Of a stretch of 64,000 nucleotides of DNA, positions 43,361 to 52,712 are shown one piece after another. The notes under the pieces were generated by a model that was given only the letters and a program-made list of their open reading frames with translations, ran no database searches and was not told where the DNA came from. The DNA is from Hahella ganghwensis DSM 17046 (GTDB lineage Bacteria > Pseudomonadota > Gammaproteobacteria > Pseudomonadales > Oleiphilaceae), in contig NZ_AQXX01000111.1 of NCBI RefSeq assembly GCF_000376785.1, forward strand, positions 1 to 64,000, written 5' to 3'. The position numbers and the translations under genes were made by a program. How positions within the stretch are numbered: the first letter of the stretch is position 1; the number at the start of each line of letters is the position of its first letter.

Positions 43361-43548
43361 TAAGTGATATTGTTTATTCGATAAAGGTAAGCATCATAGT
43401 ATAACGGGCCGGGCAATGGGTGTGGAATAAGACTGGTCGGTAACGCCTTCACAAGAAGGCAACGGAAGTGCCGTGGCAATCCGTTACCATTGCGGCTGTT
43501 ATAGCCAGCCTTGCCTGATTGCGAGGGCTGGCAAATTGAACCGGTTGA

Positions 43549-44121
43549 TCAGGCAGCTCTGTGGCCGGATGAGCCGCTGGTTGGACCCAGTGCGGCATGT
43601 TGTGACTTGCAGAGCTCTGAACCATCAGACCAGTGATAAGTCATCTGAATAATGCGGGCATCGGAACTGGCTCTGTGCCGTCTTAATCCCAGCATTTGTT
43701 CGACCCTTTTACGGGTTTGATGCCAGACATTCTTCTGGGATTCCGTCATCACGGAACTCAAAGGTTCGAGCTTGAACTCCATACTGACGCCAGCCTCCTC
43801 GAACAGCAGGGACAGCCATGCATAATCCTGACCCCAGGCGTCTGAATAGACAGTTTCGCCGGCCAGGTGATGATTGAGCATGTTGGCCACATCCCTGACT
43901 TCACGGCCTCTTTCAGAGAGTACGTCCCGGTTCAGGCCATGTACTTTTGCGGCTTCCGTGTCCCATGCGGTCCAATGTTGCTGGGGCCTGATGAGACTGC
44001 AGAAAGAAGCGCCGTCACTACCGATAAATCCCACCTCAATGGGATAGCTTCCCTGACCGAATCCGGACGCTTCAACATCAATAACAATAGGTAAGCAACT
44101 CTTGCTTTCATTGATTGCCAT
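43549..44121 (-). CDS. DEDDh-type 3'-5' exonuclease-like protein
   Basis: About 190 residues with RNase H-like exonuclease motifs: VIDVEASGFGQGSYPIEVG (Asp/Glu of Exo I), SDAWGQDYAWLSLLFEEAG (Exo II Asp), and HRASSDARIIQ (Exo III His and Asp). It resembles short DnaQ-like nucleases but the nucleic acid target is unknown. ATG at 44121 begins just before the first motif; the frame is open to 44280 but that part overlaps the ansA downstream region and lacks similarity. A paralogue is at 53987. GGCTGG/CCAGCC pairing near 43505-43531 may end the transcript. Confidence 0.85.
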   Translation of the reverse strand: MAINESKSCLPIVIDVEASGFGQGSYPIEVGFIGSDGASFCSLIRPQQHWTAWDTEAAKVHGLNRDVLSERGREVRDVANMLNHHLAGETVYSDAWGQDYAWLSLLFEEAGVSMEFKLEPLSSVMTESQKNVWHQTRKRVEQMLGLRRHRASSDARIIQMTYHWSDGSELCKSQHAALGPTSGSSGHRAA

Positions 44122-44297
44122 GATAACACCATTAGTGCTTGATTTAATTATTATTTTTTTGTGTATACGAACATCATTCGATGCTGTTTTGTTGATCAAA
44201 TTGTGGATCAAGGATGTGGCAAAATGATGAAGACTGCAACCCTTTTGTGAAGCCTGTTGATGCAGATCAACCGGGGGCATTTGTCATTGCGATGAAA

Positions 44298-44348
44298 GCC
44301 TCTGAAAATGCTTTTTGTATCAATAAATTGATATTGTTTTTCAGAGGC
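44298..44348. terminator. Long hairpin after ansA
   Basis: GCCTCTGAAAA (44298-44308) pairs with TTTTCAGAGGC (44338-44348); inside, ATCAAT-AA-ATTGAT forms a second stem. It separates ansA (ending 44375) from the exonuclease gene downstream on the same strand. In the plus direction no gene reads in. Confidence 0.6.
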
Positions 44349-44374
44349 GTGTTAAGGCAGGGATACGGTGCCAG

Positions 44375-45397
44375 TTATTCAGATTTGAGCGTTAATTCAC
44401 CTGCCAGTGGGCTTGCAACCTGCTGGCGTATTTCCTCCGCGCTAAGCTGCATTGCGCACAGATGATGTAATTTCGTATAAGCCGCCTCTACTGTCATATC
44501 GGCAGCGGCAATCAATCCTGTTCGAGCCAGTGCAGAGCCTGCTGCATAGCTGTCGGATTTGACCCTGCCGGTTGTGCACTGAGTCAGGTTGACCAGAGTA
44601 ATTCCCCGGCTGTGGGCATTTTCAAGTGCTTTCATCAGGGCTTTGTTCATACTCGGACCATTGCCGACACCGTAGGTTTTTAATATCAGTGCCCGGCACG
44701 GAGCTTGAGCCAGAAGATCGATGACCTCTGCTTCAAATCCAGGGTACAGGGAAAGCACTCTGACCTGATTCAGATCATAGTTAGGAAGCTGGAACCGGGT
44801 AGTGTCAGGCACGGGGAGAAGCGCGGAGTGATTTAGCTCGATATAAATGCCCACGTTTGCCAGTTCTGGATAATTGGGGCTTTCAAATGCTTCAAAGCCT
44901 GTTGCTTTCAGTTTACTGCTGCGGTTACCTCTGAGCAGGTGCCCATTGAAGTAAAGGCACACCTCCGGAATAACATAACTGCTAGCCAGTTCAATGGAGG
45001 TTACCAGGTTACTTTGGGCGTCGTTACGCAGTTCGCTGAGTGGAATCTGCGACCCGGTCACAATCACCGGTTTGGTCAGACCCTGTAGCAGAAAGGAGAG
45101 TGCCGAGGCTGTATAGGCCATGGTGTCAGTGCCATGCAAGACCACAAACCCGTCATAATCATCGTAGCGATCGCTGATGTCTTTGGCGATTCGCAACCAG
45201 TCCTTTGGCTGTATATTGCTGCTGTCAATGGGATCCGGGTATTCGTAAAGGTCATAACCTGGCATGTCTACCGCGATGCGGGGTGGAATCTTGAGATCAA
45301 TAAGTTTTTGTAGCCCGCCGACGGGAATATATCCCATGGGGGACCTTACCATGCCGATAGTGCCGCCGGTGTAGATGATCAATATATTCTTATGCAT
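44375..45397 (-). CDS. ansA: L-asparaginase I (cytoplasmic, AnsA type)
   Basis: A 340-residue amidohydrolase. The first catalytic Thr is in IIYTGGTIGM (near 12) and the second in VLHGTDTMAYTASALSFLL (near 90), with no signal peptide, hence type I. It hydrolyses L-asparagine to aspartate and ammonia. It retains KTYGVGNGP and the C-terminal region shared with E. coli AnsA (338 residues). It is the third gene of a tight operon after DUF1722 and esterase genes (7-bp overlap, then 3-bp gap). Confidence 0.94.
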   Translation of the reverse strand: MHKNILIIYTGGTIGMVRSPMGYIPVGGLQKLIDLKIPPRIAVDMPGYDLYEYPDPIDSSNIQPKDWLRIAKDISDRYDDYDGFVVLHGTDTMAYTASALSFLLQGLTKPVIVTGSQIPLSELRNDAQSNLVTSIELASSYVIPEVCLYFNGHLLRGNRSSKLKATGFEAFESPNYPELANVGIYIELNHSALLPVPDTTRFQLPNYDLNQVRVLSLYPGFEAEVIDLLAQAPCRALILKTYGVGNGPSMNKALMKALENAHSRGITLVNLTQCTTGRVKSDSYAAGSALARTGLIAAADMTVEAAYTKLHHLCAMQLSAEEIRQQVASPLAGELTLKSE

Positions 45398-45400
45398 GGT

Positions 45401-46174
45401 TCAGTCCTCCACTTGCATAAAGCGCTTCACCACGCGGGCAAATAGCTCAGGTTTTTCGGCATGTAGCCAATGACCGGTATTGGGGATAATCTTGACTTCG
45501 GCATGGGGAAACAGGTTCGCGGTGTGCTCCCGATGATGTGGTTGGATATAGTCAGAATTTCCGCCCTTGATAAACAATAGCGGCCCGGTAAATGGCTTGC
45601 TGCTGCTTTGGCCAGCCATAATTTGCTGATATTGGCTATTGATCACATCCAGGTTCATGCGCCACTGGAATCCACCTGCTCCTTGTTTGACCAGGTTTTT
45701 CAAAAGAAACTGCCGTACAGGAACTTCAGAAACATAGGCCTTTAATATCTCATCTGCCTGTAGTCTGGACTGCAATGTGACTGGGTCAATCTGGGCAAGG
45801 CCTTTCAGTATGCCATCATGATGAGGTGGGTATTGCACCGGGGCGATGTCTGCCACAATAACATGGTCTATTTGCTCCGGATAAGTCAAAGCCAGCTGCA
45901 TGGCCGCTTTCCCGCCCATCGAGTGCCCCAGAACATGCGCACGCTGAATGCCGGCAGATTGCAGATAGTGATGCACGTCTTCTGCCATGCAGGCGTAGTT
46001 CATTTGTGGGTGATGAGGGGAGCGGCCGTGATTTCTCAGATCAAGCATATGCAGTTCAAAGTGATCTGTCAGCAAACGGGCAATGCCCCCTAGATTCTCC
46101 ATGGAACCGAACAACCCATGGAGCATGACCATGGGAGGGCCATTCCCCAGAATGCGATGATTGAGTTTCAGCAT
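45401..46174 (-). CDS. ybfF: YbfF-like alpha/beta-hydrolase (esterase)
   Basis: A 257-residue hydrolase: MVMLHGLFGSMENLG (oxyanion), MLDLRNHGRSPHHP, nucleophile elbow GHSMGGKAAMQLAL (Ser near 93), VIVADIAPVQYP, and catalytic His in IPNTGHWLHAEKPE. This matches YbfF esterases, which cleave short acyl esters and acyl-CoA in vitro. It overlaps the DUF1722 gene and is followed closely by ansA. Confidence 0.9.
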   Translation of the reverse strand: MLKLNHRILGNGPPMVMLHGLFGSMENLGGIARLLTDHFELHMLDLRNHGRSPHHPQMNYACMAEDVHHYLQSAGIQRAHVLGHSMGGKAAMQLALTYPEQIDHVIVADIAPVQYPPHHDGILKGLAQIDPVTLQSRLQADEILKAYVSEVPVRQFLLKNLVKQGAGGFQWRMNLDVINSQYQQIMAGQSSSKPFTGPLLFIKGGNSDYIQPHHREHTANLFPHAEVKIIPNTGHWLHAEKPELFARVVKRFMQVED

Positions 46175-46839
46175 GCAGTATCCGTTGAATGAGTGGAAGG
46201 GAGCGCCCCATTATCAGGATCAAGGCGCCAGCACCAATAGGCAAATTCCCCTAATGCGGTGGAGTGTAACAGATATTGACTGTGATGCCTGACCGCCAGC
46301 GACTGAATCTCACGGAACAACACTGGTAATGGTGTTTCATCTGGTTTTAACTGGCTGGCCGATTTGACGTAACCCCACATATGGTAGACCGCATTGCGTA
46401 GTCCGCCTAACTCCGGAGGCTGTCTTCTGGTTGATTCCAGGAGCTCTCGAAGTGCCTCGAAATCCAGCTTCTCGCTGGCCAGGTCCGGCCCGATCCTGCG
46501 ATAGAGAGCATTACTTCTGGCCATAACTGAATACTTGTACTGAGCCCAGAGCTGGTGGCCTGAAGTCGGTCGAGGAATTCGAGCAGACTCAGATAATGGA
46601 GGCTGTAACCCGCCAGACGAGAGTCTCGTGGATAGTGGAAGTTCCAGCCAGTCCTTGATGAAGGGGCGTGGCAATTTGTCACGAATGGTCATTTCCGCAG
46701 CCAAAAGATTCCAGTTGCGCCGATTACAGGCAGTGTCTTCAGATGGAAGAGAACTTTCTCCCAAGAGAGAGGCAAGTGTGTCCAGATGTTTGAGTATTTC
46801 TTCTGTGCCTAAATAGCCTGGGTCTGGTGTCATCAGCAT
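46168..46839 (-). CDS. DUF1722 (YbgA-like) domain protein
   Basis: A protein of 223 residues (ATG 46839), or 239 if TTG at 46887 is used; neither start has a clear ribosome site. The core HQLWAQYKYSVMARSNALYR and PPELGGLRNAVYHMWGYV is the DUF1722/YbgA fold, known fused to DUF523 or alone next to photolyase genes. Function unknown. Here it heads an operon with an esterase and ansA. The N-terminal 60 residues are poorly conserved. A 16-bp palindrome lies 73 bases upstream. Confidence 0.78.
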   Translation of the reverse strand: MLMTPDPGYLGTEEILKHLDTLASLLGESSLPSEDTACNRRNWNLLAAEMTIRDKLPRPFIKDWLELPLSTRLSSGGLQPPLSESARIPRPTSGHQLWAQYKYSVMARSNALYRRIGPDLASEKLDFEALRELLESTRRQPPELGGLRNAVYHMWGYVKSASQLKPDETPLPVLFREIQSLAVRHHSQYLLHSTALGEFAYWCWRLDPDNGALPSTHSTDTAC

Positions 46840-47151
46840 CGTTGTTGTCGTTTTATTTACGGTGTTAAGAAATGAGCCAATTAACAAAACTGAAAATTAA
46901 CCCTGATATCAAGTGGATGCATCCACTATCGACAACTATAAATTTTATAAGACAGCTTATCTAATTTGCCATTTTGGTACGTCAGTCTGTCTTTGTGCTT
47001 TTGGAAGTCGAATAGACAACTGCAGGTGCATTAAGGAGTTTAAAAGTCATTCCCTCAGGATGCTGCAACCCCGACAATTTCACCTCCTGAACCGGGATCA
47101 AATCAACACCGTCAATATTCTATGTCGTGACACCATTTAAAGGAGAATAAG
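46840..47151. other. Divergent promoter region of DUF1722 and PilZ genes
   Basis: About 310 bases holding a perfect palindrome AGTGGATGCATCCACT at 46912-46927, followed by A/T-rich DNA (46930-46970). Otherwise no structure or gene is evident. The PilZ ribosome site AAAGGAG is at its right end. Confidence 0.5.
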
Positions 47152-47550
47152 GTGACTCCCTCAACTGCTACACAAATGGAAAGACGCCGGGTGCGGCGCA
47201 TACCTGCCATCGAGCTGCAAACCAATATCCGTGAGAAAAAAGGGCTATTTGGTGAAACCTGGTCAGAAGTTCGAGCGATGGACTTTACTCACTCTGGAGT
47301 CTGTATTGACAGCGATCGTCCTCTCAATGTCGGTCAGATCATCACACTCTCTTTCTATCTGAAGATGGAGATTGGCGAGATTAAACTGGAAAAGGTCCAG
47401 GGCGAAGTAAAACACGTAAAATTTCTTGGAAGTCTGTGCCGTTGTGGTGTTGAATTTTCGGGCATTCGTGCTGGGTCAGAGCAAGAGGCACAACTTACCC
47501 GTCTGGAAAGTCTGCTGTCCCGGCATCAAAGTGTGGTGGATAGAATTTAG
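47152..47550 (+). CDS. PilZ-domain c-di-GMP-binding protein
   Basis: A 132-residue protein consisting of a PilZ domain. The N-terminal ERRRVRRIPA supplies the RxxxR c-di-GMP loop, and MDFTHSGVCI supplies the D-x-S-x-x-G type second motif (D/N-x-[ST]-x-x-G). It is a likely cytosolic effector of cyclic di-GMP. It starts at GTG 47152 with AAAGGAG seven bases before it. CGGAGG/CCTCCG pairing at 47570-47593 could terminate it. Confidence 0.88.
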   Translation: MTPSTATQMERRRVRRIPAIELQTNIREKKGLFGETWSEVRAMDFTHSGVCIDSDRPLNVGQIITLSFYLKMEIGEIKLEKVQGEVKHVKFLGSLCRCGVEFSGIRAGSEQEAQLTRLESLLSRHQSVVDRI

Positions 47551-47582
47551 AGCCAGTCCTGACGATGATCGGAGGATAAGGG

Positions 47583-47837
47583 ATGCTCCTCCGGCCTGTT
47601 TACCCCAGAAACTGGCACGTTCGCCTCTTGGCATCCGGTGCGATCAGTTTCTACGATGTCTTAACATCCGCTGGTGCCCCGGTTTTTCATATAGACTGTC
47701 ATGACAATTTTGAGTGCCAAGATGACTCGGCAGTGTCTCCAAGGCAGAGTGGGCATCTCCAATTAATGACGAAAGTCACAGCGCAGATAAGCCATCTCAA
47801 TTGGCGGCGGACAATGGAGCAACGCCTCAAGCACTGA
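47583..47837 (+). CDS. Possible small protein of 84 residues
   Basis: The frame has a strong ribosome site, GGAGG, seven bases before its ATG and lies 32 bp after the PilZ gene. The product (MLLRPVYPRNWHVRLLASGA...) has no recognised domain and an ordinary composition. The ribosome site also forms one arm of a hairpin. It may be chance; without it the 338 bp between PilZ and the molybdoenzyme hold nothing visible. Confidence 0.3.
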   Translation: MLLRPVYPRNWHVRLLASGAISFYDVLTSAGAPVFHIDCHDNFECQDDSAVSPRQSGHLQLMTKVTAQISHLNWRRTMEQRLKH

Positions 47838-47888
47838 CAGATATCCCCGGAGGCGTGCCTGTTCAATAATAATTAAGAGGATAGGGTC

Positions 47889-50252
47889 ATGGATCAAACC
47901 ACGCAGGCTGCACCTGAGGTGCATTTTCGTAACTGTACGCTATGTGAGGCAATGTGCGGAATCAGAGTTGAAACCCGCGGTGAAGAGATTATCAGTATCA
48001 AGGGTGATGCGGAGGATCCCTTCAGTAAAGGGTTTATTTGTCCGAAAGCGGTAGCGCTGCAGGACATCCAGAATGATCCTGATCGATTGCGCCAACCGAT
48101 ACGTCGTACCACAGACGGCTGGGAGGAAATTTCCTGGCAGGAAGCGCTTGACTATACCGCGCAACGCCTTATTCAGGTCCGGGAGGAATTCGGTAAAAAT
48201 GCTGTGGGGGTTTATCTTGGCAATCCCAATGTGCACGATCATGGCAAAATGCTGATGATGGTGCCCTTCCTGCGTTCACTGGCGACACGGAAACGATTCT
48301 CCGCCACCTCCCTGGACCAGCTGCCGCATATGTTGGCCAACCTTAAAATGTTTGGTCATCAGGGATTATTCCCTGTGCCCGATATTGATCGAACAGATCT
48401 GTTTATCTGTGTCGGCGGGAATCCTGCCGCGTCCAACGGCAGTCTGATGACGGCGGCAGGTGTGGATAAGCGTCTGAAGGCTGTTCGCTCTCGCGGTGGC
48501 AGGGTGATAACGATAGATCCCCGCAGGACAGAAACGGCCAGCCTCGCCGATGAGCATATTTTTATCAAGCCGGGAACCGATGTGTTGATGCTGCTGGCGA
48601 TGTTGCACACCCTATTCGAAGAGAACCTTGTTCATCTAGGTCATCTGGAAGGACACCTGGATGATATTGAACTACTGCAGTTGGCCAGTGATGCCTATGC
48701 GCCGGAGACTGTTGCCTCTGCCACCGGTATACCAGCAGAGCGTATTCGTGAATTAGCGCGTGAACTGGCCGGAACTCGTCAGGCACTTTTATATGGACGT
48801 ATGGGGACCAGCGTACAGGAATTTGGAGCGGTCTCCACCTGGTTGATCTATTGCCTGAACATACTCACCGGGCATATGGATCGTCGTGGCGGGCTAATGT
48901 TCACGCTACCGGCACTGGATCTGGTGACCTTTACCGGAATGGCGGGACTGACCGGGCATTTTGGTAAGTACAAGAGTAGTGTGCGGGGATTGCCTGAATT
49001 CGGTGGAGAGTTACCCGCCGCGACGATGGCAGAGGAAATGCTGACAGACGGACCGGAAAAAATACGTGCCATGGTCGTCGTGGCGGGTAATCCGGTTTTG
49101 TCTTCTCCAAATGGCGGCAAGCTCGATGAAGCTCTGGAGCAGTTGGACTTTATGGTCAGTCTGGATATGTATGTGACGGAAACCTCCCGTCATGCGGATA
49201 TTATCCTCCCGCCTACAGGACCTCTGGAGCACAGTTATATCGATGCGGTATTCACTTCCGTGGCAGTGAGGAACACCGTGAAGTATTCGCCCCCGGTATT
49301 TCAGGCCCAACCGGGGAGTTTTCATGACTGGGAAATTTTCCTGGAGCTTTCGCGCCGCCTGAGCAGCCGGGATCTGAAAACTTCAGTGCAGGCGGAAATC
49401 CGACATCGCATTCTAACTTCACTGGGTCCGGATGGTCTGGCGGATATTTATCTGCAGCTGGGGCCCTATGGACGCGAGCTGCCGGCCTCTGATCGCTGGG
49501 GAAAACATGTTGAGAAGGTATTGCAAGTGTTGGATATCAAGCATCCATTACGGCAACTGTGGCAGGCTGGGGCTATGAATGAACAATATCAGGATCTGCC
49601 CAAAGGCCTGAGTCTTGCCAAACTTGAGGAGCATCCTCACGGACTGGATCTGGGGCCTCTGCGACCGATACTTTTGCAGCGTCTGTATACTCGCAACAAG
49701 CATATTCACTTGGCGCCAAGGTTATATCTCCAGGACCTGACCAGAGTCAGAAAACTGCTGAAGCAAGCTGGCAGTGACAATCTCCTGTTGATCGGGCGCC
49801 GTCATGTTCGATCGAATAATTCCTGGCTGCATAACAGCCATCGCCTGGTGAAAGGAAAAAACCGCTGCACCCTGATGATTCACCCCCGCGATGCCAGCCG
49901 GCTTGGTCTGCAAAATGGCATTGAAGCGGAGATAGCTTCCAGAGTCGGAAAGGTTCGCATAGAAGTCGAAGTCACAGACGATATCATGGAGGGAGTTGTC
50001 AGTATCCCCCACGGATGGGGCCATAAGCGGAAAGGTGTGAACTGGAAAACGGCTGCCGAACATGCCGGGGTCAGTCTCAATGACCTTACCGACGAGCAGT
50101 TTATCGACCAGTTGTCAGGAAATGCCGCCTTGAACGGCGTACCGGTCAAGGTAAAGTCAGCCGTTCGTAAGCGCAAAAACAGTACAGGGAAAGTCTCAAC
50201 GCGTAAGGCAAATAGTCGGGCAGCCGTTCTAGCGAGTAATCCACCATTGTAA
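47889..50252 (+). CDS. Molybdopterin oxidoreductase (formate dehydrogenase-like, [4Fe-4S])
   Basis: A 787-residue enzyme of the DMSO reductase family. Cluster ligands are in CTLCEAMCGIRV and GFICPKA (C-x2-C-x3-C then C). ICVGGNPAASNGS and VVVAGNPVLSSPN bind the guanine dinucleotide cofactor. The segment RFSATSLDQLPHMLANLKMFG is where the metal-ligand region lies; no Cys or Sec is there. The C-terminal MopB-binding domain has VRSNNSWLHN. No signal peptide, so cytosolic. A basic tail of about 30 residues is extra. It reads like stand-alone formate/assimilatory-nitrate-like oxidoreductases in Marinobacter-type genomes; substrate unknown. It overlaps the convergent transporter by 24 bp. Confidence 0.88.
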   Translation: MDQTTQAAPEVHFRNCTLCEAMCGIRVETRGEEIISIKGDAEDPFSKGFICPKAVALQDIQNDPDRLRQPIRRTTDGWEEISWQEALDYTAQRLIQVREEFGKNAVGVYLGNPNVHDHGKMLMMVPFLRSLATRKRFSATSLDQLPHMLANLKMFGHQGLFPVPDIDRTDLFICVGGNPAASNGSLMTAAGVDKRLKAVRSRGGRVITIDPRRTETASLADEHIFIKPGTDVLMLLAMLHTLFEENLVHLGHLEGHLDDIELLQLASDAYAPETVASATGIPAERIRELARELAGTRQALLYGRMGTSVQEFGAVSTWLIYCLNILTGHMDRRGGLMFTLPALDLVTFTGMAGLTGHFGKYKSSVRGLPEFGGELPAATMAEEMLTDGPEKIRAMVVVAGNPVLSSPNGGKLDEALEQLDFMVSLDMYVTETSRHADIILPPTGPLEHSYIDAVFTSVAVRNTVKYSPPVFQAQPGSFHDWEIFLELSRRLSSRDLKTSVQAEIRHRILTSLGPDGLADIYLQLGPYGRELPASDRWGKHVEKVLQVLDIKHPLRQLWQAGAMNEQYQDLPKGLSLAKLEEHPHGLDLGPLRPILLQRLYTRNKHIHLAPRLYLQDLTRVRKLLKQAGSDNLLLIGRRHVRSNNSWLHNSHRLVKGKNRCTLMIHPRDASRLGLQNGIEAEIASRVGKVRIEVEVTDDIMEGVVSIPHGWGHKRKGVNWKTAAEHAGVSLNDLTDEQFIDQLSGNAALNGVPVKVKSAVRKRKNSTGKVSTRKANSRAAVLASNPPL

Positions 50253-51155
50253 CAAGGGGATCACCAGGGGCATGCTGGCCATGGCCAGCAGCGTCTGACC
50301 GCTGATCATGGCGGCCATAAGAGGTGCATCTCCTCCCAACTGGCGGGCCAGAATATAGGAGGCTGTTGCTGTTGGCAGGCTGCCAAGTATGGCAAATACT
50401 CCCAAGGTGAAGTCTGGAAGTCCCACCAGCATGCCCGCACCGACAAAGATAACGGGGAAAAGCGCCAATTTGAATAAAGTGGCGCTGAGCATGCTGCTGC
50501 CCTGATTGCTCAGGGCTCTAAGATTCAACGCGGCACCGACACAAAGCAGGCCCATTGGCAGCGCCATATTGCCTACGAGGTCCAGCACCTGATTCACTGT
50601 ATCCGGAAATCTCACTCCAAGAACATTGAAGATCAAACCGGCCAGACTGCCCACTATCAGGGGATTGGTCACAATCGCTTTTAGAATGCTTTTCCATCCT
50701 GGCCGGATCTGTTGTGCATATAAAGCGAAGTTACCGATGCACAGCAGATTCAGCAGAGGAATCATGATTGACATGGAGAGTGCGGCCACTGCCAATCCCT
50801 GATCGCCCATCAAAGAATGAGCAGCAGCCAGTCCGACATAGCTGTTGAACCGAATGCCCCCCTGATATATCGAGGTGAATGCCGGGCCGGACCATTTTAT
50901 CCAGCGTTGCATCAGCCAGAGCAGGATGGTGGCAACTATGAATGCCAAAGAAATGGCGTAAAACAGGCGATCCAACAGCAGACCGTCGCGGTTGGCGTAG
51001 GTCAGTTTGTCCACCAACATTGCCGGAAACAGGAAGTAGTAAAGAAATTTTTCCGCAGGAGCCCAGAATTGATCGCCGGGAAAATCCAGCCTGCGCATGG
51101 CATTTCCAATCACGATCAGAATAAATATGGGTAACAGGGCGAGGGTAATCTGCAT
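50229..51155 (-). CDS. AEC (auxin efflux carrier) family transporter
   Basis: A 308-residue membrane protein with about ten helices: LPIFILIVIGNAMRRLDF at the N-terminus, FNSYVGLAAA, NPLIVGSLAGLIFNVLG, and LPTATASYILARQLGGD near the end, all typical of the AEC family of malate/malonate/small-acid carriers. Substrate unknown. Its last codons overlap the convergent molybdoenzyme gene by 24 bp, so both stops lie inside the other gene. Confidence 0.88.
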   Translation of the reverse strand: MQITLALLPIFILIVIGNAMRRLDFPGDQFWAPAEKFLYYFLFPAMLVDKLTYANRDGLLLDRLFYAISLAFIVATILLWLMQRWIKWSGPAFTSIYQGGIRFNSYVGLAAAHSLMGDQGLAVAALSMSIMIPLLNLLCIGNFALYAQQIRPGWKSILKAIVTNPLIVGSLAGLIFNVLGVRFPDTVNQVLDLVGNMALPMGLLCVGAALNLRALSNQGSSMLSATLFKLALFPVIFVGAGMLVGLPDFTLGVFAILGSLPTATASYILARQLGGDAPLMAAMISGQTLLAMASMPLVIPLLQWWITR

Positions 51156-51320
51156 CCGGGGTTTCTCTTAAAACTACCAGCATTGCCGTTGCGGCGATGA
51201 ATTTTCGTTAAAATGCTGAGTGAAGTTCACATGCCGGGCAATACGCACTAGCCCGCATTAGGGTGAATCCGCTTCGCACCTACGTCATGGCTGGATTCTG
51301 TTTGGGCACGGGGTCGCTTC

Positions 51321-51974
51321 CTAGTCTATTCCAAGAATTTTATGCAGCTGCACGCTCAGCTTCCATTTCGGATGTCTCATGCAATACGCCAGAGCGGCCT
51401 GGGTGTTGGATTGCTTGATATCGTCTTCACCGCTTTTGACCAGGGGATCAGCCATCGGAGAAAGGTAATAGTGATCGGCCTGTATATGGGAAAACTGCTC
51501 CGGCATTGCGGCGGATTGTGGATAAACCAGTTTGAGTTCGTCACAGGATTCTATAACCACAGGCGCTGTACCCTTGGGGCTGACACATAGCCAATCTATG
51601 CCTGGTGGTGAGGGGAGGGTGCCGTTAGTTTCCACAGCCACTTCAAACCCCACATTGTGAAGCGCATCGATCAAGGCAGAGTCCAGTTGTAATAGAGGCT
51701 CTCCGCCAGTACAGACCACAAACTTGCGGGATGACTCCGGTGGCCAGAAGCTGTTTATTCGCTCCGCCAGTTCCTCTGCCGTTGTAAAACGTCCACCGTT
51801 CTGGCCATCTGTGCCGATAAAGTCTGTATCGCAGAAATTGCATACTGCATTGGCCCGGTCTTTCTCTCGCCCGGTCCAGAGATTGCACTTACTGAATCGG
51901 CAGAACACTGCTGCACGTCCCTGTTGTGCTCCCTCTCCCTGCAAGGTATAGAAGATTTCTTTAACGCGATACAT
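51321..51974 (-). CDS. queE: 7-carboxy-7-deazaguanine synthase QueE
   Basis: A 217-residue radical SAM enzyme. The cluster motif is spread as C-N-L-W-T-G-R-E and CNFCDTDF, with the long C-x14-C-x2-C spacing of the QueE type found in Pseudomonas-like bacteria. YTLQGEGAQQGRAAVFCRF and CTGGEPLLQ match the SAM and substrate contacts. It converts carboxy-tetrahydropterin to 7-carboxy-7-deazaguanine in queuosine synthesis. It lies 27 bp after queC on the same strand. Confidence 0.93.
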   Translation of the reverse strand: MYRVKEIFYTLQGEGAQQGRAAVFCRFSKCNLWTGREKDRANAVCNFCDTDFIGTDGQNGGRFTTAEELAERINSFWPPESSRKFVVCTGGEPLLQLDSALIDALHNVGFEVAVETNGTLPSPPGIDWLCVSPKGTAPVVIESCDELKLVYPQSAAMPEQFSHIQADHYYLSPMADPLVKSGEDDIKQSNTQAALAYCMRHPKWKLSVQLHKILGID

Positions 51975-52001
51975 ACAGCATACCTGTCCGGATGATCAGG
52001 C

Positions 52002-52712
52002 TCAGGCCTGATCGGATTCGTAGGGAAGCGGGTCTGTCACACCGTTTTCTGCGAAGGCTTCCAGACGCTCCACGCAGGAACCGCACTTACCGCAGGCTTT
52101 TTCTCTGCCGTTGTAACAGGTCCAGGTGTCGGCATAGTTGAGTCCAAGAGCGAGTCCTTCACGGAGAATGTCAATCTTGGTCATGTGCAGATAGGGCGCT
52201 TTGACTGCCACGGGTTCGTAGTTTGCCAGCAATGAAACTTCATGCATTTTTTCCACGAATGGTGGACGACAGTCAGGGTAAATCGCGTGATCTCCGCCAT
52301 GAGCTCCGTAGTACACGGCTTCAGCCTTCAGCGACACGGCATAGCCGATGGCCAGCGATAGCAGGATCATGTTTCGATTCGGCACGACAGTGGACTTCAT
52401 GTTTTCCTCTGCATAGTGCCCTTCTGCGACATCAATATCGTCGGTCAGCGATGATCCGGCTAACAGGCTGTTGATGCTGGTGATATCGACAGTTTTGTGG
52501 GATACACCGAGCTGTGCACACACTTTTTCCGCACACTGAAGTTCTTTGCTGTGGCGCTGACCATAATTGAAGGACAGCGCATATACTTCTTTGCCTTCAG
52601 CCACTAACTGATTTAACAGGGTAAAAGAATCCATTCCGCCGCTGAAAATGGTAACGACTTTTTCTTTGCCGGGCTGAGGCATTGTTTCCGGGGTAGACTG
52701 TGTGCTGCTCAT
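52002..52712 (-). CDS. queC: 7-cyano-7-deazaguanine synthase QueC
   Basis: A 236-residue ATP-dependent enzyme that makes preQ0 from CDG and ammonia. The PP-loop is [14 protein letters not shown] (near 24), with [12 protein letters not shown] and [15 protein letters not shown]. The C-terminal zinc site is [18 protein letters not shown] at 52712 starts just before the PP-loop; the frame is open to 52775. It forms an operon with queE. I found no preQ1 riboswitch upstream. Confidence 0.93.
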   Translation of the reverse strand: MSSTQSTPETMPQPGKEKVVTIFSGGMDSFTLLNQLVAEGKEVYALSFNYGQRHSKELQCAEKVCAQLGVSHKTVDITSINSLLAGSSLTDDIDVAEGHYAEENMKSTVVPNRNMILLSLAIGYAVSLKAEAVYYGAHGGDHAIYPDCRPPFVEKMHEVSLLANYEPVAVKAPYLHMTKIDILREGLALGLNYADTWTCYNGREKACGKCGSCVERLEAFAENGVTDPLPYESDQA

